Counted from the first letter of the stretch, positions 14,371 to 21,933 are shown. The stretch: 21,989 bases of DNA from Patescibacteria group bacterium UBA1441 (GCA_002329255.1 DCTL01000017.1:11529-33517); one strand, 5' to 3'. Program-made: numbers and translations. The notes: generated by a model not told the origin, from the sequence alone.

Positions 14371-14393
14371 CAAAATTGAAGACATAATATAAC
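14367..14393 (+). promoter_or_regulatory. Upstream promoter (P1) of the acidic-protein gene
   Basis: A perfect -35 TTGACA (14367-14372) overlaps the murB stop codon. The best -10 is TATAAC (14388-14393) at a short 15-nt spacing. It would give a leader of about 60 nt containing the downstream dyad. Confidence 0.45.
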
Positions 14394-14403
14394 TTATGGG
14401 AGT

Positions 14404-14433
14404 ACTTTTGAATTCGATTCATAATTCAAAGGT
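14404..14433 (+). repeat. Inverted repeat upstream of the acidic-protein gene
   Basis: TTTGAATT (14407-14414) and AATTCAAA (14423-14430) form a perfect 8-bp dyad, extended to 10 of 11 matches by flanking bases, with an 8-nt centre. It lies between P1 and the P2 -10, over the position where the P2 -35 would be. It could be an operator or a leader hairpin. Confidence 0.7.
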
Positions 14434-14438
14434 TATCC

Positions 14439-14444
14439 TATAAT
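14439..14444 (+). promoter_or_regulatory. Proximal -10 (P2) of the acidic-protein gene
   Basis: A consensus TATAAT lies 14 nt before the ATG; no good -35 is present, because the dyad occupies that place. The predicted leader is about 8 nt. Confidence 0.45.
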
Positions 14445-14458
14445 TAAAAATTAAAAAT

Positions 14459-14626
14459 ATGGAAGACTTCAATCCAGAAGAAGTTGACGAGATCACCGGT
14501 TTTGACGGTGATGATGAAGACGCTGAGTCGTCAGACTTTAGTGATGAATTTGACCTTGGTTCAGAAGACGATGAAGAGACCGACGAAGAATTTGATTTGG
14601 GTCATGGCGAAGAAGATCTCGATTAA
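14459..14626 (+). CDS. Extremely acidic 55-residue protein, unknown function
   Basis: I do not recognise this protein. It has 29 Asp or Glu among 55 residues, no Lys, no Arg and no Cys, so its predicted net charge is about -29. An internal near-repeat is visible: DEFDLGSEDDE and EEFDLGHGEED. Such proteins are usually disordered and may mimic nucleic acid, bind basic proteins or ribosomal proteins, or buffer cations. Any of these would be a guess here. Support for a real gene comes from its own promoter elements and dyad, a clear ATG and stop, a strongly biased but coherent composition, and a private terminator 22 nt after the stop. It sits between murB and the hpf-secA operon. Confidence 0.75.
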   Translation: MEDFNPEEVDEITGFDGDDEDAESSDFSDEFDLGSEDDEETDEEFDLGHGEEDLD

Positions 14627-14647
14627 TTAGGCTGAATTATTTTAGAG

Positions 14648-14675
14648 ACAAAAGCCCCCTTCGGGGGGTTTTTGT
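14648..14675 (+). terminator. Rho-independent terminator of the acidic-protein gene
   Basis: CCCCC (14655-14659) pairs with GGGGG (14664-14668) around a stable TTCG tetraloop. A/T pairs extend the base (ACAAAAG with TTTTTGT). Confidence 0.92.
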
Positions 14676-14679
14676 TTAT

Positions 14680-14708
14680 TTGATTCTGCCTAATTTCAAT
14701 GTTATGCT
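14680..14708 (+). promoter_or_regulatory. Promoter of the hpf-secA-secD-secF-pyrG operon
   Basis: -35 TTGATT (14680-14685), a 17-nt spacer ending in TGT, and -10 TATGCT (14703-14708). The predicted leader is about 23 nt. It begins 4 nt after the preceding terminator. Confidence 0.7.
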
Positions 14709-14737
14709 GAAACTACTTAACCTTTACTTTATTTGAG

Positions 14738-15139
14738 ATGAGAATTACTATTTATGCTCCCAATATTAATCTCTCTCCGGACATTAACGATTATCTTGAA
14801 AAGAAGATTGGACGACTAGACAAATTTTTGCCTAAGAATAAAGATCGGCAGAAAATGTCTTCTCTCGAGATGCGGATTAAAATTGAACGTGAATCAGCCC
14901 GAGAGAGTCTTTATAAGATCGGAGCAGAGTTAATTTTACCTCGTCAGGTTATTGCTGTTTCGGCTCAAAATCAGGATATTTTTGGAGCTATTGATGAGAT
15001 TAAAGACAAGCTTCAGCGAGAGTTGAAGAGTCACTCTGGAAAACAAGAAACTATTTATCGCCGAGCTATGAGGAGAATTAAGAACATGAGAATCTGGCCA
15101 GGTGAATTCCATTCAAAGCGGAAGCGCGGACGAAAGTAA
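14738..15139 (+). CDS. hpf: Ribosome hibernation promoting factor, short form (HPF/YfiA family)
   Basis: Binds the 30S subunit near the decoding centre and silences or stores ribosomes when growth slows. 133 residues show the S30AE fold from MRITIYAPNINLSPDINDYLEKKIGRLDKFL, through a LEMRIKIERES strand, to ISAQ-like AVSAQNQDIFGAIDEIKDKLQRELKSHSGK. The basic tail ends in SKRKRGRK. The C-terminal dimerisation domain of long HPF is absent. The family usually has a shorter tail, so the basic 30-residue extension is noteworthy. As first gene of the operon, it links ribosome storage with protein export. It is followed by secA after 4 nt. Confidence 0.92.
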   Translation: MRITIYAPNINLSPDINDYLEKKIGRLDKFLPKNKDRQKMSSLEMRIKIERESARESLYKIGAELILPRQVIAVSAQNQDIFGAIDEIKDKLQRELKSHSGKQETIYRRAMRRIKNMRIWPGEFHSKRKRGRK

Positions 15140-15143
15140 TGAT

Positions 15144-17669
15144 ATGTTATTTAGCAGAATCTTCGGTAATCCGAATAATCGTTATTTAAAGGATATCCAG
15201 CCGTTAATTAACCGGATCAATCTTCTCGAGCCAGAGTTCGAGAAGTTTTCGTTGGCTCAATTAAGCGAACAGGGTCATAAATTACAAGAACGTTTTAAAT
15301 CCGGTGAATCTTTAGATGATCTGCTGGTGGAGTCTTTTGCTTTAGTTAGAGAATCAGCCAAGAAAACTCTGAAACAGCGGCACTTTGATTGCCAATTACA
15401 GGCGGGTATCGCTCTCCATCAGGGTCGAGTGATTGAGATGAAAACTGGCGAAGGGAAGACTTTAGCTGCTACTGCTCCCGTTTTTTTAAATGCCCTGGCT
15501 GGTCAGGGAGTACATGTGATAACAGTTAATGACTATTTAGCTCGCCGAGACGCAATTTGGATGGGGCAGATATATCATTTACTGGGTTTAAGCGTTGGCG
15601 TTCTGAATCATGAACAGGCTTTTATTTATGATCCCGACTTTCACGAAGCCGGCGGAAAGAAAGACGAGTTACGTGATCAGTTGGGTAGCTTTTTAGTTGT
15701 CCAAGATTTTCTGAGACCATGTCATCGCTCAGAGGCTTATCAAGCTGATATCACCTATGGAACAAATAATGAATTTGGTTTTGATTATTTAAGAGATAAT
15801 TTAGTTTTTCGATCAAGCGATAAGGTACAACGTTCATTTAATTATGCAGTCATTGATGAAGTAGACAGTATTTTAATTGATGAAGCCCGGACGCCTTTAA
15901 TTATTTCTCAATCTGAATCAATGAGACCAGAAGAATATCGAATTTTTGCCCGGTTAGCCGATCGATTAAAAGAAAATGAGGACTACAATGTTGATCGTAA
16001 GATGAAAACTGTAATTTTGACCGAGAATGGAATTGATCGGGCTGAAAAAGCTTTAGGCGTAGACAATCTTTATCATCCTCAAAGCATTGAGCAACTGCAC
16101 CGAGTGATGAATGCAGTTCGGGCTAAAGAGCTATTTTTACGAGATGTTGATTATTTGATTCGAGAAGGAGAGGCAATCATTGTTGATGAATTTACTGGGC
16201 GCTTGATGCCTGGCCGGCGCTATTCTGACGGACTGCATCAGGCTATTGAAGCCAAAGAGGGGGTTGAGATAAAACCGGAATCAAAAACACTGGCGACGAT
16301 TACGATTCAGAATTTATTTCGAATGTATTCCAAATTAAGCGGTATGACTGGGACCGCCATGTCTGCTGCCGAAGAATTTGACAAAGTTTATGAATTAGAT
16401 GTTAAGGCCATTCCAACTCATCGGCCAATGATTAGACAAGATCTACCGGATCGAGTTTATGGCAAGGAAGAAGCCAAGTTTAAAGCCGTGGTTCAAACGA
16501 TTAAAGAAAAACATCAGCAGGGTCAACCAGTCTTAGTCGGGACAACTTCAGTAGAGGCTAATGAATATTTAGAGAGGTTATTGGGCCGAGAAGGTATTCC
16601 TTGCCGAGTTTTAAACGCTAAACAACATGAGCAGGAGGCACAAATTATCGCTCAGGCAGGCCGTCAGGGACAAGTAACGGTGGCCACGAACATGGCTGGT
16701 CGGGGAGTGGATATTATTCTGGGTGGAAATCCGGCCGACCCATCAGAGCGCGAGAAAGTTCTCGAAAGAGGCGGATTATTTGTTATTGGCACTGAAAGAC
16801 ACGAGTCTCGTCGAATTGATGATCAACTTCGAGGGCGATCTGGACGTCAGGGAGAGCCAGGTTCTTCTCAATTTTATTTATCGCTGAAAAATGAAATTTT
16901 CCCGAAATCTAAAAATATCGTTAAGTATTTTGGCGGAGAACGAATTGAAAAGTTAATGACTCGATTTAATTTACCGGAAGATCAACCGATAGAGCATCCG
17001 TTAGTTTCGCGATCGATTGAATCAGCTCAACGCCGAGTCGAGGGATTTAATTTTGATATCCGAAAACGTCTCTGTGAATATGATGATGTTTTAAACAAAC
17101 ATCGACAAATAGTTTATCGGAAGCGCAATTCATTAATTGAATTATTCGAGCAAGAAGATTGGTCAGATCGTTGGCGCAAATTAGTGGAAGAAGTATTAAG
17201 TGATGTTTTTGAACGTTTGATTTCAACTCATACAGCCGGGGCTATAGATCATTGGAATATTGAGGAAATTGCCGAGCAAGTTCGGTTGATTTTGCCGCAT
17301 GAAGATGGTATTCATCGAGGGCTGGCTCGGATGGTTAAGGAAAAGGGATCAGAAGCTCCGGCGGCCATGCATCAATATTTAATAACTCAAGCCATGACGG
17401 CTTATAGAGAGAAAGAAAAATCAGTTGATTCGGTCCATCTAAATGCTCTGGGGCGGATGCTTTGTCTGAAATTCTTAGATGATTTATGGTCGAGTCATTT
17501 AACAGAAATGGAAGAACTTCGTCAATCGGTTGGTCTTCGGGCTTATGCACAGAGAGAACCATTGGTTGAATACCAGAATGAAAGTTATAGAATGTTTGGT
17601 GATTTTATGATACGATGGAAAACTAGTTTAGCCAATTCTATTTTTAGAGTTAAAATAAATATCGGTTAA
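15144..17669 (+). CDS. secA: Preprotein translocase ATPase SecA
   Basis: The motor that drives preproteins through SecYEG. I choose the ATG at 15144 (841 residues, MLFSRIFGNPNNRYLKDIQPL). The frame opening at 15102 would overlap hpf and add 14 residues unlike any SecA N-terminus. Motifs are Walker A MKTGEGKT (99-106), a DEVD box (238-241), the preprotein-crosslinking region, TMSGMTGTAMS-like LSGMTGTAMSAAEEF, and the second NBD with VATNMAGRGVDIILGGNP and RIDDQLRGRSGRQGEPG. An extra segment of about 40 residues (155-194) precedes the conserved TYGTNNEFGFDYLRDN. The C-terminal zinc-binding SEC-C tail is missing; the protein ends shortly after the helical scaffold. Confidence 0.97.
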   Translation: MLFSRIFGNPNNRYLKDIQPLINRINLLEPEFEKFSLAQLSEQGHKLQERFKSGESLDDLLVESFALVRESAKKTLKQRHFDCQLQAGIALHQGRVIEMKTGEGKTLAATAPVFLNALAGQGVHVITVNDYLARRDAIWMGQIYHLLGLSVGVLNHEQAFIYDPDFHEAGGKKDELRDQLGSFLVVQDFLRPCHRSEAYQADITYGTNNEFGFDYLRDNLVFRSSDKVQRSFNYAVIDEVDSILIDEARTPLIISQSESMRPEEYRIFARLADRLKENEDYNVDRKMKTVILTENGIDRAEKALGVDNLYHPQSIEQLHRVMNAVRAKELFLRDVDYLIREGEAIIVDEFTGRLMPGRRYSDGLHQAIEAKEGVEIKPESKTLATITIQNLFRMYSKLSGMTGTAMSAAEEFDKVYELDVKAIPTHRPMIRQDLPDRVYGKEEAKFKAVVQTIKEKHQQGQPVLVGTTSVEANEYLERLLGREGIPCRVLNAKQHEQEAQIIAQAGRQGQVTVATNMAGRGVDIILGGNPADPSEREKVLERGGLFVIGTERHESRRIDDQLRGRSGRQGEPGSSQFYLSLKNEIFPKSKNIVKYFGGERIEKLMTRFNLPEDQPIEHPLVSRSIESAQRRVEGFNFDIRKRLCEYDDVLNKHRQIVYRKRNSLIELFEQEDWSDRWRKLVEEVLSDVFERLISTHTAGAIDHWNIEEIAEQVRLILPHEDGIHRGLARMVKEKGSEAPAAMHQYLITQAMTAYREKEKSVDSVHLNALGRMLCLKFLDDLWSSHLTEMEELRQSVGLRAYAQREPLVEYQNESYRMFGDFMIRWKTSLANSIFRVKINIG

Positions 17670-17673
17670 TAAA

Positions 17674-19326
17674 ATGAGTCGCCGTAAGAATTTTTTATTT
17701 CTGATTCTTCTATTTGTTGCTGCTTACTTTTCTTTTGCCTTCGTTTATCCCGGATGGTGGACACCTTCTTGGTTGCCGAAGCATGATTTTCGATATGGAT
17801 TAGATCTCCAAGGCGGAGCGAGCCTTATTTATCAAACTGATTTAACGGGTTTACCGGAAGCAGAGAAAGGGGAGGCACTAGAGGGAGTTCGAGATGTTAT
17901 TGAACGACGAATTAACTTTTTTGGCGTTGCTGAACCACGGGTAGCGATTAGAGAAGGGGCGCAACAGTTGTTAATTGAGATGCCCGGAGTTGATAATATT
18001 GACGAGGCACTAGCCATGATTGGCGAGACGCCAGTATTAGAATTTAAAGAATTGGTTGAAGTAGAATTGACGCCGGAAGAATTAGCCAGTATTGAAGAAG
18101 AAAATCAGGCCATTCGTCAACAGGCTGAAGAGGTATTGGCACGGGCTCTGGCCGGAGAAGACTTTGCTCAATTAGCTCAAGAATATTCCGACTGTCCTTC
18201 GGCCGAGGATGGAGGTCGGCTTGGGCCTTTCCAGTTTGAAGACATGGTGGCCGAATTTTCAGAAGCCGCTTTTGCGCTCGAAGAAGGTCAAATAACATCA
18301 GACCTAGTGGAGAGTTCCTTTGGCTATCATATTATTAAACAGACTCGGGGGCAGGACGAAGAAGGCTTTATCGAGGCGAGTCATATTCTATTTTCCATTC
18401 AGCAATCAGAAGAAGGTTACTATTGGCAGAATACTGAATTAACTGGTCGTCATTTAGCGACAGCCCGACGCTCACTGGATGCAATGACCGGTCAGGCGAT
18501 TGTCGAACTTGAGTTTAACCAGGAAGGAGCTGAATTGTTTGAAAATGTAACAGCTCGAAATGTTGGCCAGCCATTAGCTATTTTTCTAGATGGTTTTTCA
18601 ATCATCGATACGACTGGTGATGGTAAAATTGACGCTTCTGATCTTTATGCTCCAGTGGTACAGGATAAGATTACCGGAGGGAAGGCAGTAATTAGTGGTG
18701 ATATGGGGGCTCAAGAGGCGGCGGATATTGCTCGTCGACTTCGGAGCGGTGCTTTACCAGTACCAATTGAATTAGTTTCTCAAAAAACCGTCGGTCCAAC
18801 TCTGGGTCGAGAGTCATTAGAAAAATCACTTTATGCGGCTGCTTGGGGGTTGTTGGCTATTATGATATTAATGATTATTTTTTACCGTTTTCCGGGTTTC
18901 ATATCAGCAGTGGCTCTGATATTATTTACTATTTTTCTCTTAGCTTTATTTAAATTAATTCCTCAAATTACTTTGACCATGGCTGGCATTGGTGGAGCTA
19001 TCCTTTCGATTGGTATGGCGGTCGACGCTAATGTGCTTATCTTTGAAAGAATGAAAGAGGAGATTCGAGAAGGTCGCAGCTTAGATCGGGCGGTTGAAAA
19101 TGGTTTCCAGCGTTCTTGGCCCTCGATTCGAGACGGCAGTTTTACTACTTTAGGCATTGCGGGGATCATGTGGCTTTTTGGGACAAGTTTTATTCGTGGT
19201 TTTGCTATGATTTTAGGCTTGGGTGTTTTCCTTAGTCTTTTTTCAGCTATTATTGTCACCCGTTTACTTTTACGGCTCTGTTACAGTGGTAAAGTTGAGA
19301 AATTAAAATGGCTTTGGCCATCCTAA
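17674..19326 (+). CDS. secD: SecD with inserted parvulin-like domain and EF-hand-like loop
   Basis: A membrane subunit that helps pull exported chains out of SecYEG using the proton gradient. In 550 residues there is an N-terminal helix (about 7-27), DFRYGLDLQGGASL (37-50), the P1 head, and five C-terminal helices of the RND type with GGAILSIGMAVDANVLIFERMKEE. Between FKELVEVE (to 131) and YYWQNTELTG (from 249) the P1 head contains about 115 extra residues. They read as a PpiC/parvulin prolyl isomerase: GEDFAQLAQEYSDCPSAEDGGRLGPF (161-186), MVAEFSEAAF (191-200), FGYHIIK (216-222), then ASHILF (235-240). A further insert, DTTGDGKIDASD (312-323), matches the dockerin/EF-hand calcium loop. It follows secA by 4 nt and precedes secF by 2 nt. 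Confidence 0.95.
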   Translation: MSRRKNFLFLILLFVAAYFSFAFVYPGWWTPSWLPKHDFRYGLDLQGGASLIYQTDLTGLPEAEKGEALEGVRDVIERRINFFGVAEPRVAIREGAQQLLIEMPGVDNIDEALAMIGETPVLEFKELVEVELTPEELASIEEENQAIRQQAEEVLARALAGEDFAQLAQEYSDCPSAEDGGRLGPFQFEDMVAEFSEAAFALEEGQITSDLVESSFGYHIIKQTRGQDEEGFIEASHILFSIQQSEEGYYWQNTELTGRHLATARRSLDAMTGQAIVELEFNQEGAELFENVTARNVGQPLAIFLDGFSIIDTTGDGKIDASDLYAPVVQDKITGGKAVISGDMGAQEAADIARRLRSGALPVPIELVSQKTVGPTLGRESLEKSLYAAAWGLLAIMILMIIFYRFPGFISAVALILFTIFLLALFKLIPQITLTMAGIGGAILSIGMAVDANVLIFERMKEEIREGRSLDRAVENGFQRSWPSIRDGSFTTLGIAGIMWLFGTSFIRGFAMILGLGVFLSLFSAIIVTRLLLRLCYSGKVEKLKWLWPS

Positions 19327-19328
19327 AC

Positions 19329-20234
19329 ATGTTTGATTTTATTCGCTATCGAAAATGGTTTTATTTATTATCACTAGTTTTGGTGGTTGTTAGTTTGTTT
19401 GGTCTGTTTTCCTGGGGTTTAAACTGGGGGATTGATTTCCGTGGGGGTAGCTCGATTTATGTTGAGTATCAAAACGAGCGGCCTGCAATTAGCGATCTTC
19501 GTTCTGAACTTAATCAGCTTGATCTGGGAGAGGTTGAAGTCCGCACAGCAGGTGAGAAAGGCGTGATGATACAATTAACCGAGACGCTTGACGATGAATT
19601 AAGAGATGAAATATTACTTCAACTCGAGCAGGATCATCAGTTAGTTGAAGGATCTTATGAGTTTGAGAACATCTCGGCCACGATCAGTCAGGATCTGGCT
19701 AACAAAACTCAGCGAGCAGTTTTTATCTCGATTTTAGTTATTTTAATTTATGTTAGTTGGGCCTTTATTAAAATCAACCGACCAGTGCCAAGTTGGCAAT
19801 ATGGATTAACGGCTTTGCTGGCTTTAATTTTTGACGTCATGATAATGCTGGGAGTCTTTATTTTTCTCGGTCAATTCATGGGTCTGGAAATAAATGTTCC
19901 AATCATTACCGCTTTATTGATTGTCTTTGGTTATTCGGTTAATGACTCCGTGGTCGTGTTCGATCGTATTCGCGAGAATCTCTTAAAGGGAGTGGGACGT
20001 GATTATTCAGAGACGGTTAATTATGCTATTAACCAATCTCTGGGGCGATCATTGAAGACTTCTTTGACGACTATTGTGGTTTTACTTTTCTTACTTTTAT
20101 TGGGAGGCTCAACTCTTTATTTCTTTGCCCTAGCTTTGATTGTCGGTATTATTTCGGGAACCTACTCTTCTTTATTTATTGCCAGTCCGCTATTGGTTGA
20201 TCTTTATCAATGGCGGTTTAAGAACAGAAATTAG
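19329..20234 (+). CDS. secF: Protein translocase subunit SecF
   Basis: Partner of SecD; together they form the proton-driven subcomplex that completes translocation. From the ATG at 19329 (2 nt after the secD stop) it has 301 residues. The frame from 19308 would overlap secD and add seven residues (MALAILN), which is less likely. MFDFIRYRKWFYLLSL is a typical SecF opening. The GINWGIDFRGGSS-like LNWGIDFRGGSSIYVEY stretch marks the P1 region, followed by a periplasmic domain and five more membrane helices. The signature GYSVNDSVVVFDRIRENL lies in the fourth or fifth helix. Length and layout are normal. No insert like the one in SecD is seen. Confidence 0.96.
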   Translation: MFDFIRYRKWFYLLSLVLVVVSLFGLFSWGLNWGIDFRGGSSIYVEYQNERPAISDLRSELNQLDLGEVEVRTAGEKGVMIQLTETLDDELRDEILLQLEQDHQLVEGSYEFENISATISQDLANKTQRAVFISILVILIYVSWAFIKINRPVPSWQYGLTALLALIFDVMIMLGVFIFLGQFMGLEINVPIITALLIVFGYSVNDSVVVFDRIRENLLKGVGRDYSETVNYAINQSLGRSLKTSLTTIVVLLFLLLLGGSTLYFFALALIVGIISGTYSSLFIASPLLVDLYQWRFKNRN

Positions 20235-20239
20235 TTTTT

Positions 20240-21880
20240 ATGACCAGACGTCCCAAATACATTTTTGTCATGGGCGGAGTAATGTCGGGAATCGGCAAGG
20301 GGATAACAACGGCTTCAATCGGTAAACTGCTGCAAGCTCGTGGCTTCAAAGTGAATTTGGTCAAAATTGATCCCTATCTCAATGTCGATGCTGGGACGAT
20401 GAATCCTACCGAGCATGGCGAAGCTTTTGTTTTAAAGTCTGGCTTAGAGTGTGATCAGGATATGGGCAATTATGAACGCTTCCTGGGGCGCGATCTTCTG
20501 AGCGACGATTATATGACGAGTGGGATGGTTTATCGGGAAGTGATCGAAAAAGAACGCCAACTGGCTTACCGCGGCAATTGTGTCGAAGCGATTCCTCACA
20601 TCGTGGATGAGATTTTGCATCGTATTCAGCGATCAACTAAATTACACCAATCAGACGTTTCGGTATTAGAAGTGGGCGGAACGATCGGCGACTATCAGAA
20701 TATTATGTTTATTGAGGCGGCTCGCATTCTAAAGTTAAGACATCCGGAAGATGTCTTATTTGTTTTTGTCAGTTATTTGCCAATACCGCCAAAGATTGGA
20801 GAAATGAAAACTAAGCCGACGCAGAATGCCATTCGATTATTAAATTCCTATGGTATTCAACCGGATATTGTTCTCGGTCGAAGTGAACAGCCAATGGATG
20901 AAAAGCGGCGAGATAAAATTGCTGAGTTTTGCAATATTCGTAAAGATTCGGTTCTTTCAGCGCCAGATGTTGAAAGTATTTATGATATTCCAATTAACTT
21001 TAATCGGATGAAACTCGATCGCCTGATTTGTCGCCGGCTTGGTTTGCCAGATCGACGTTCTAACTTTAATCAATGGGAGAAATGGGTTGACCTAACTCAT
21101 CAGGCGAAGGAGCCGCTTAAAATTGCTCTGGTTGGCAAATATTTTAACAGCGGTGACTTTGTTTTAAGCGATGTTTATATTTCGGTTATTGAAGCTATTA
21201 AGTTCTCGGCCTACCACTTAAAGCGTCGTCCGATTATTGACTGGCTTTCATCGCAAGACTTTGAGAATAAAAAACAGTCTTTGAAAAAACTTAATGAATA
21301 CGATGCGGTTATTATTCCCGGTGGATTCGGGAGCCGAGGAGTAGAGGGCAAGATTAAGGCTATTAAGCATGTTCGTCAGCAGGGTATTCCGTTTTTAGGT
21401 ATTTGTTATGGAATGCAATTGGCTGTTGTTGAATTTGCTCGAAACGTTTTAAAATTATCTGCGGCTGACTCAACTGAAATCACACCTAAGTCGCCGGACC
21501 CAGTTATTGATATCATATTAGAACAAAAGGAAAAACTTCGACAGGGTCGTTATGGAGGAACGATGAGGCTTGGGGCTTATCCCACTCAGATCGGGAGGGG
21601 AACCATTGCTCATCAGGCCTATCGAGCTGATCTTATTGAAGAACGTCATCGTCATCGATTCGAAGTGAATCCAGATTACATTGAGCGTCTGGAGGCAGGT
21701 GGTTTAGTTTTTTCCGGTCAATCGCCCGACGGACGCTTAATGGAAATATGCGAACTACCTCGCTCGGTTCATCCATTCTTTGTTGGGGTTCAGTTCCATC
21801 CAGAATTCCAAGCTCGACCGCTGGAACCGCATCCACTTTTTACAGCTTTGCTCAGAGCGGCCATTAAAAAGCGTCACTGA
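20240..21880 (+). CDS. pyrG: CTP synthase (glutamine-hydrolysing)
   Basis: Converts UTP to CTP with ATP and glutamine. In 546 residues the N-terminal synthetase domain has the P-loop GGVMSGIGKGIT (12-23), KIDPYLNVDAGTMNPTEHGE (42-61), the metal-binding region near D72 and the EVGGTIGDYQN segment. The C-terminal class I glutaminase domain has GGFGSRGVEG, the nucleophile C389 in GICYGMQ, and the H520/E522 pair in FHPEF. All catalytic residues are present. MSGIGKG instead of the common SSLGKG, and AGTMNPTEHGE instead of PGTMSPYQHGE, match a subtype I associate with Patescibacteria. It is last in the hpf-sec operon, 5 nt after secF, an unusual partnership. No clear terminator follows. Confidence 0.97.
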   Translation: MTRRPKYIFVMGGVMSGIGKGITTASIGKLLQARGFKVNLVKIDPYLNVDAGTMNPTEHGEAFVLKSGLECDQDMGNYERFLGRDLLSDDYMTSGMVYREVIEKERQLAYRGNCVEAIPHIVDEILHRIQRSTKLHQSDVSVLEVGGTIGDYQNIMFIEAARILKLRHPEDVLFVFVSYLPIPPKIGEMKTKPTQNAIRLLNSYGIQPDIVLGRSEQPMDEKRRDKIAEFCNIRKDSVLSAPDVESIYDIPINFNRMKLDRLICRRLGLPDRRSNFNQWEKWVDLTHQAKEPLKIALVGKYFNSGDFVLSDVYISVIEAIKFSAYHLKRRPIIDWLSSQDFENKKQSLKKLNEYDAVIIPGGFGSRGVEGKIKAIKHVRQQGIPFLGICYGMQLAVVEFARNVLKLSAADSTEITPKSPDPVIDIILEQKEKLRQGRYGGTMRLGAYPTQIGRGTIAHQAYRADLIEERHRHRFEVNPDYIERLEAGGLVFSGQSPDGRLMEICELPRSVHPFFVGVQFHPEFQARPLEPHPLFTALLRAAIKKRH

Positions 21881-21900
21881 CTGGTTTTTTAAGTCTCTCA

Positions 21901-21909
21901 TGCTATTAT
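21901..21909 (+). promoter_or_regulatory. Extended -10 promoter of the HAD gene
   Basis: TGC-TATTAT (hexamer 21904-21909) lies 21 nt after pyrG, with at best a weak -35 (TGGTTT, 21882-21887). The leader would be about 18 nt. Confidence 0.45.
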
Positions 21910-21915
21910 TTCCTT

Positions 21916-21923
21916 AGAGGTGA
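21916..21923 (+). promoter_or_regulatory. Shine-Dalgarno site of the HAD gene
   Basis: AGAGGTGA lies 10 nt before the ATG at 21934. It is the only convincing Shine-Dalgarno sequence in the window. Confidence 0.7.
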
Positions 21924-21933
21924 GTTAATATTT

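Noticed and set aside
14396..14443. 15-codon mini-ORF in the leader of the acidic-protein gene
   Set aside because: Its ATG is too close to the possible P1 start, it has no ribosome site, and most of it is the inverted repeat itself.
15102..15143. Earlier secA start overlapping hpf
   Set aside because: The 14 extra residues do not resemble a SecA N-terminus, while MLFSRIFGN from 15144 does, 4 nt after the hpf stop.
19308..19328. Earlier secF start overlapping secD
   Set aside because: It adds only MALAILN before a typical SecF opening; the ATG at 19329 is more natural, though the longer form cannot be excluded.
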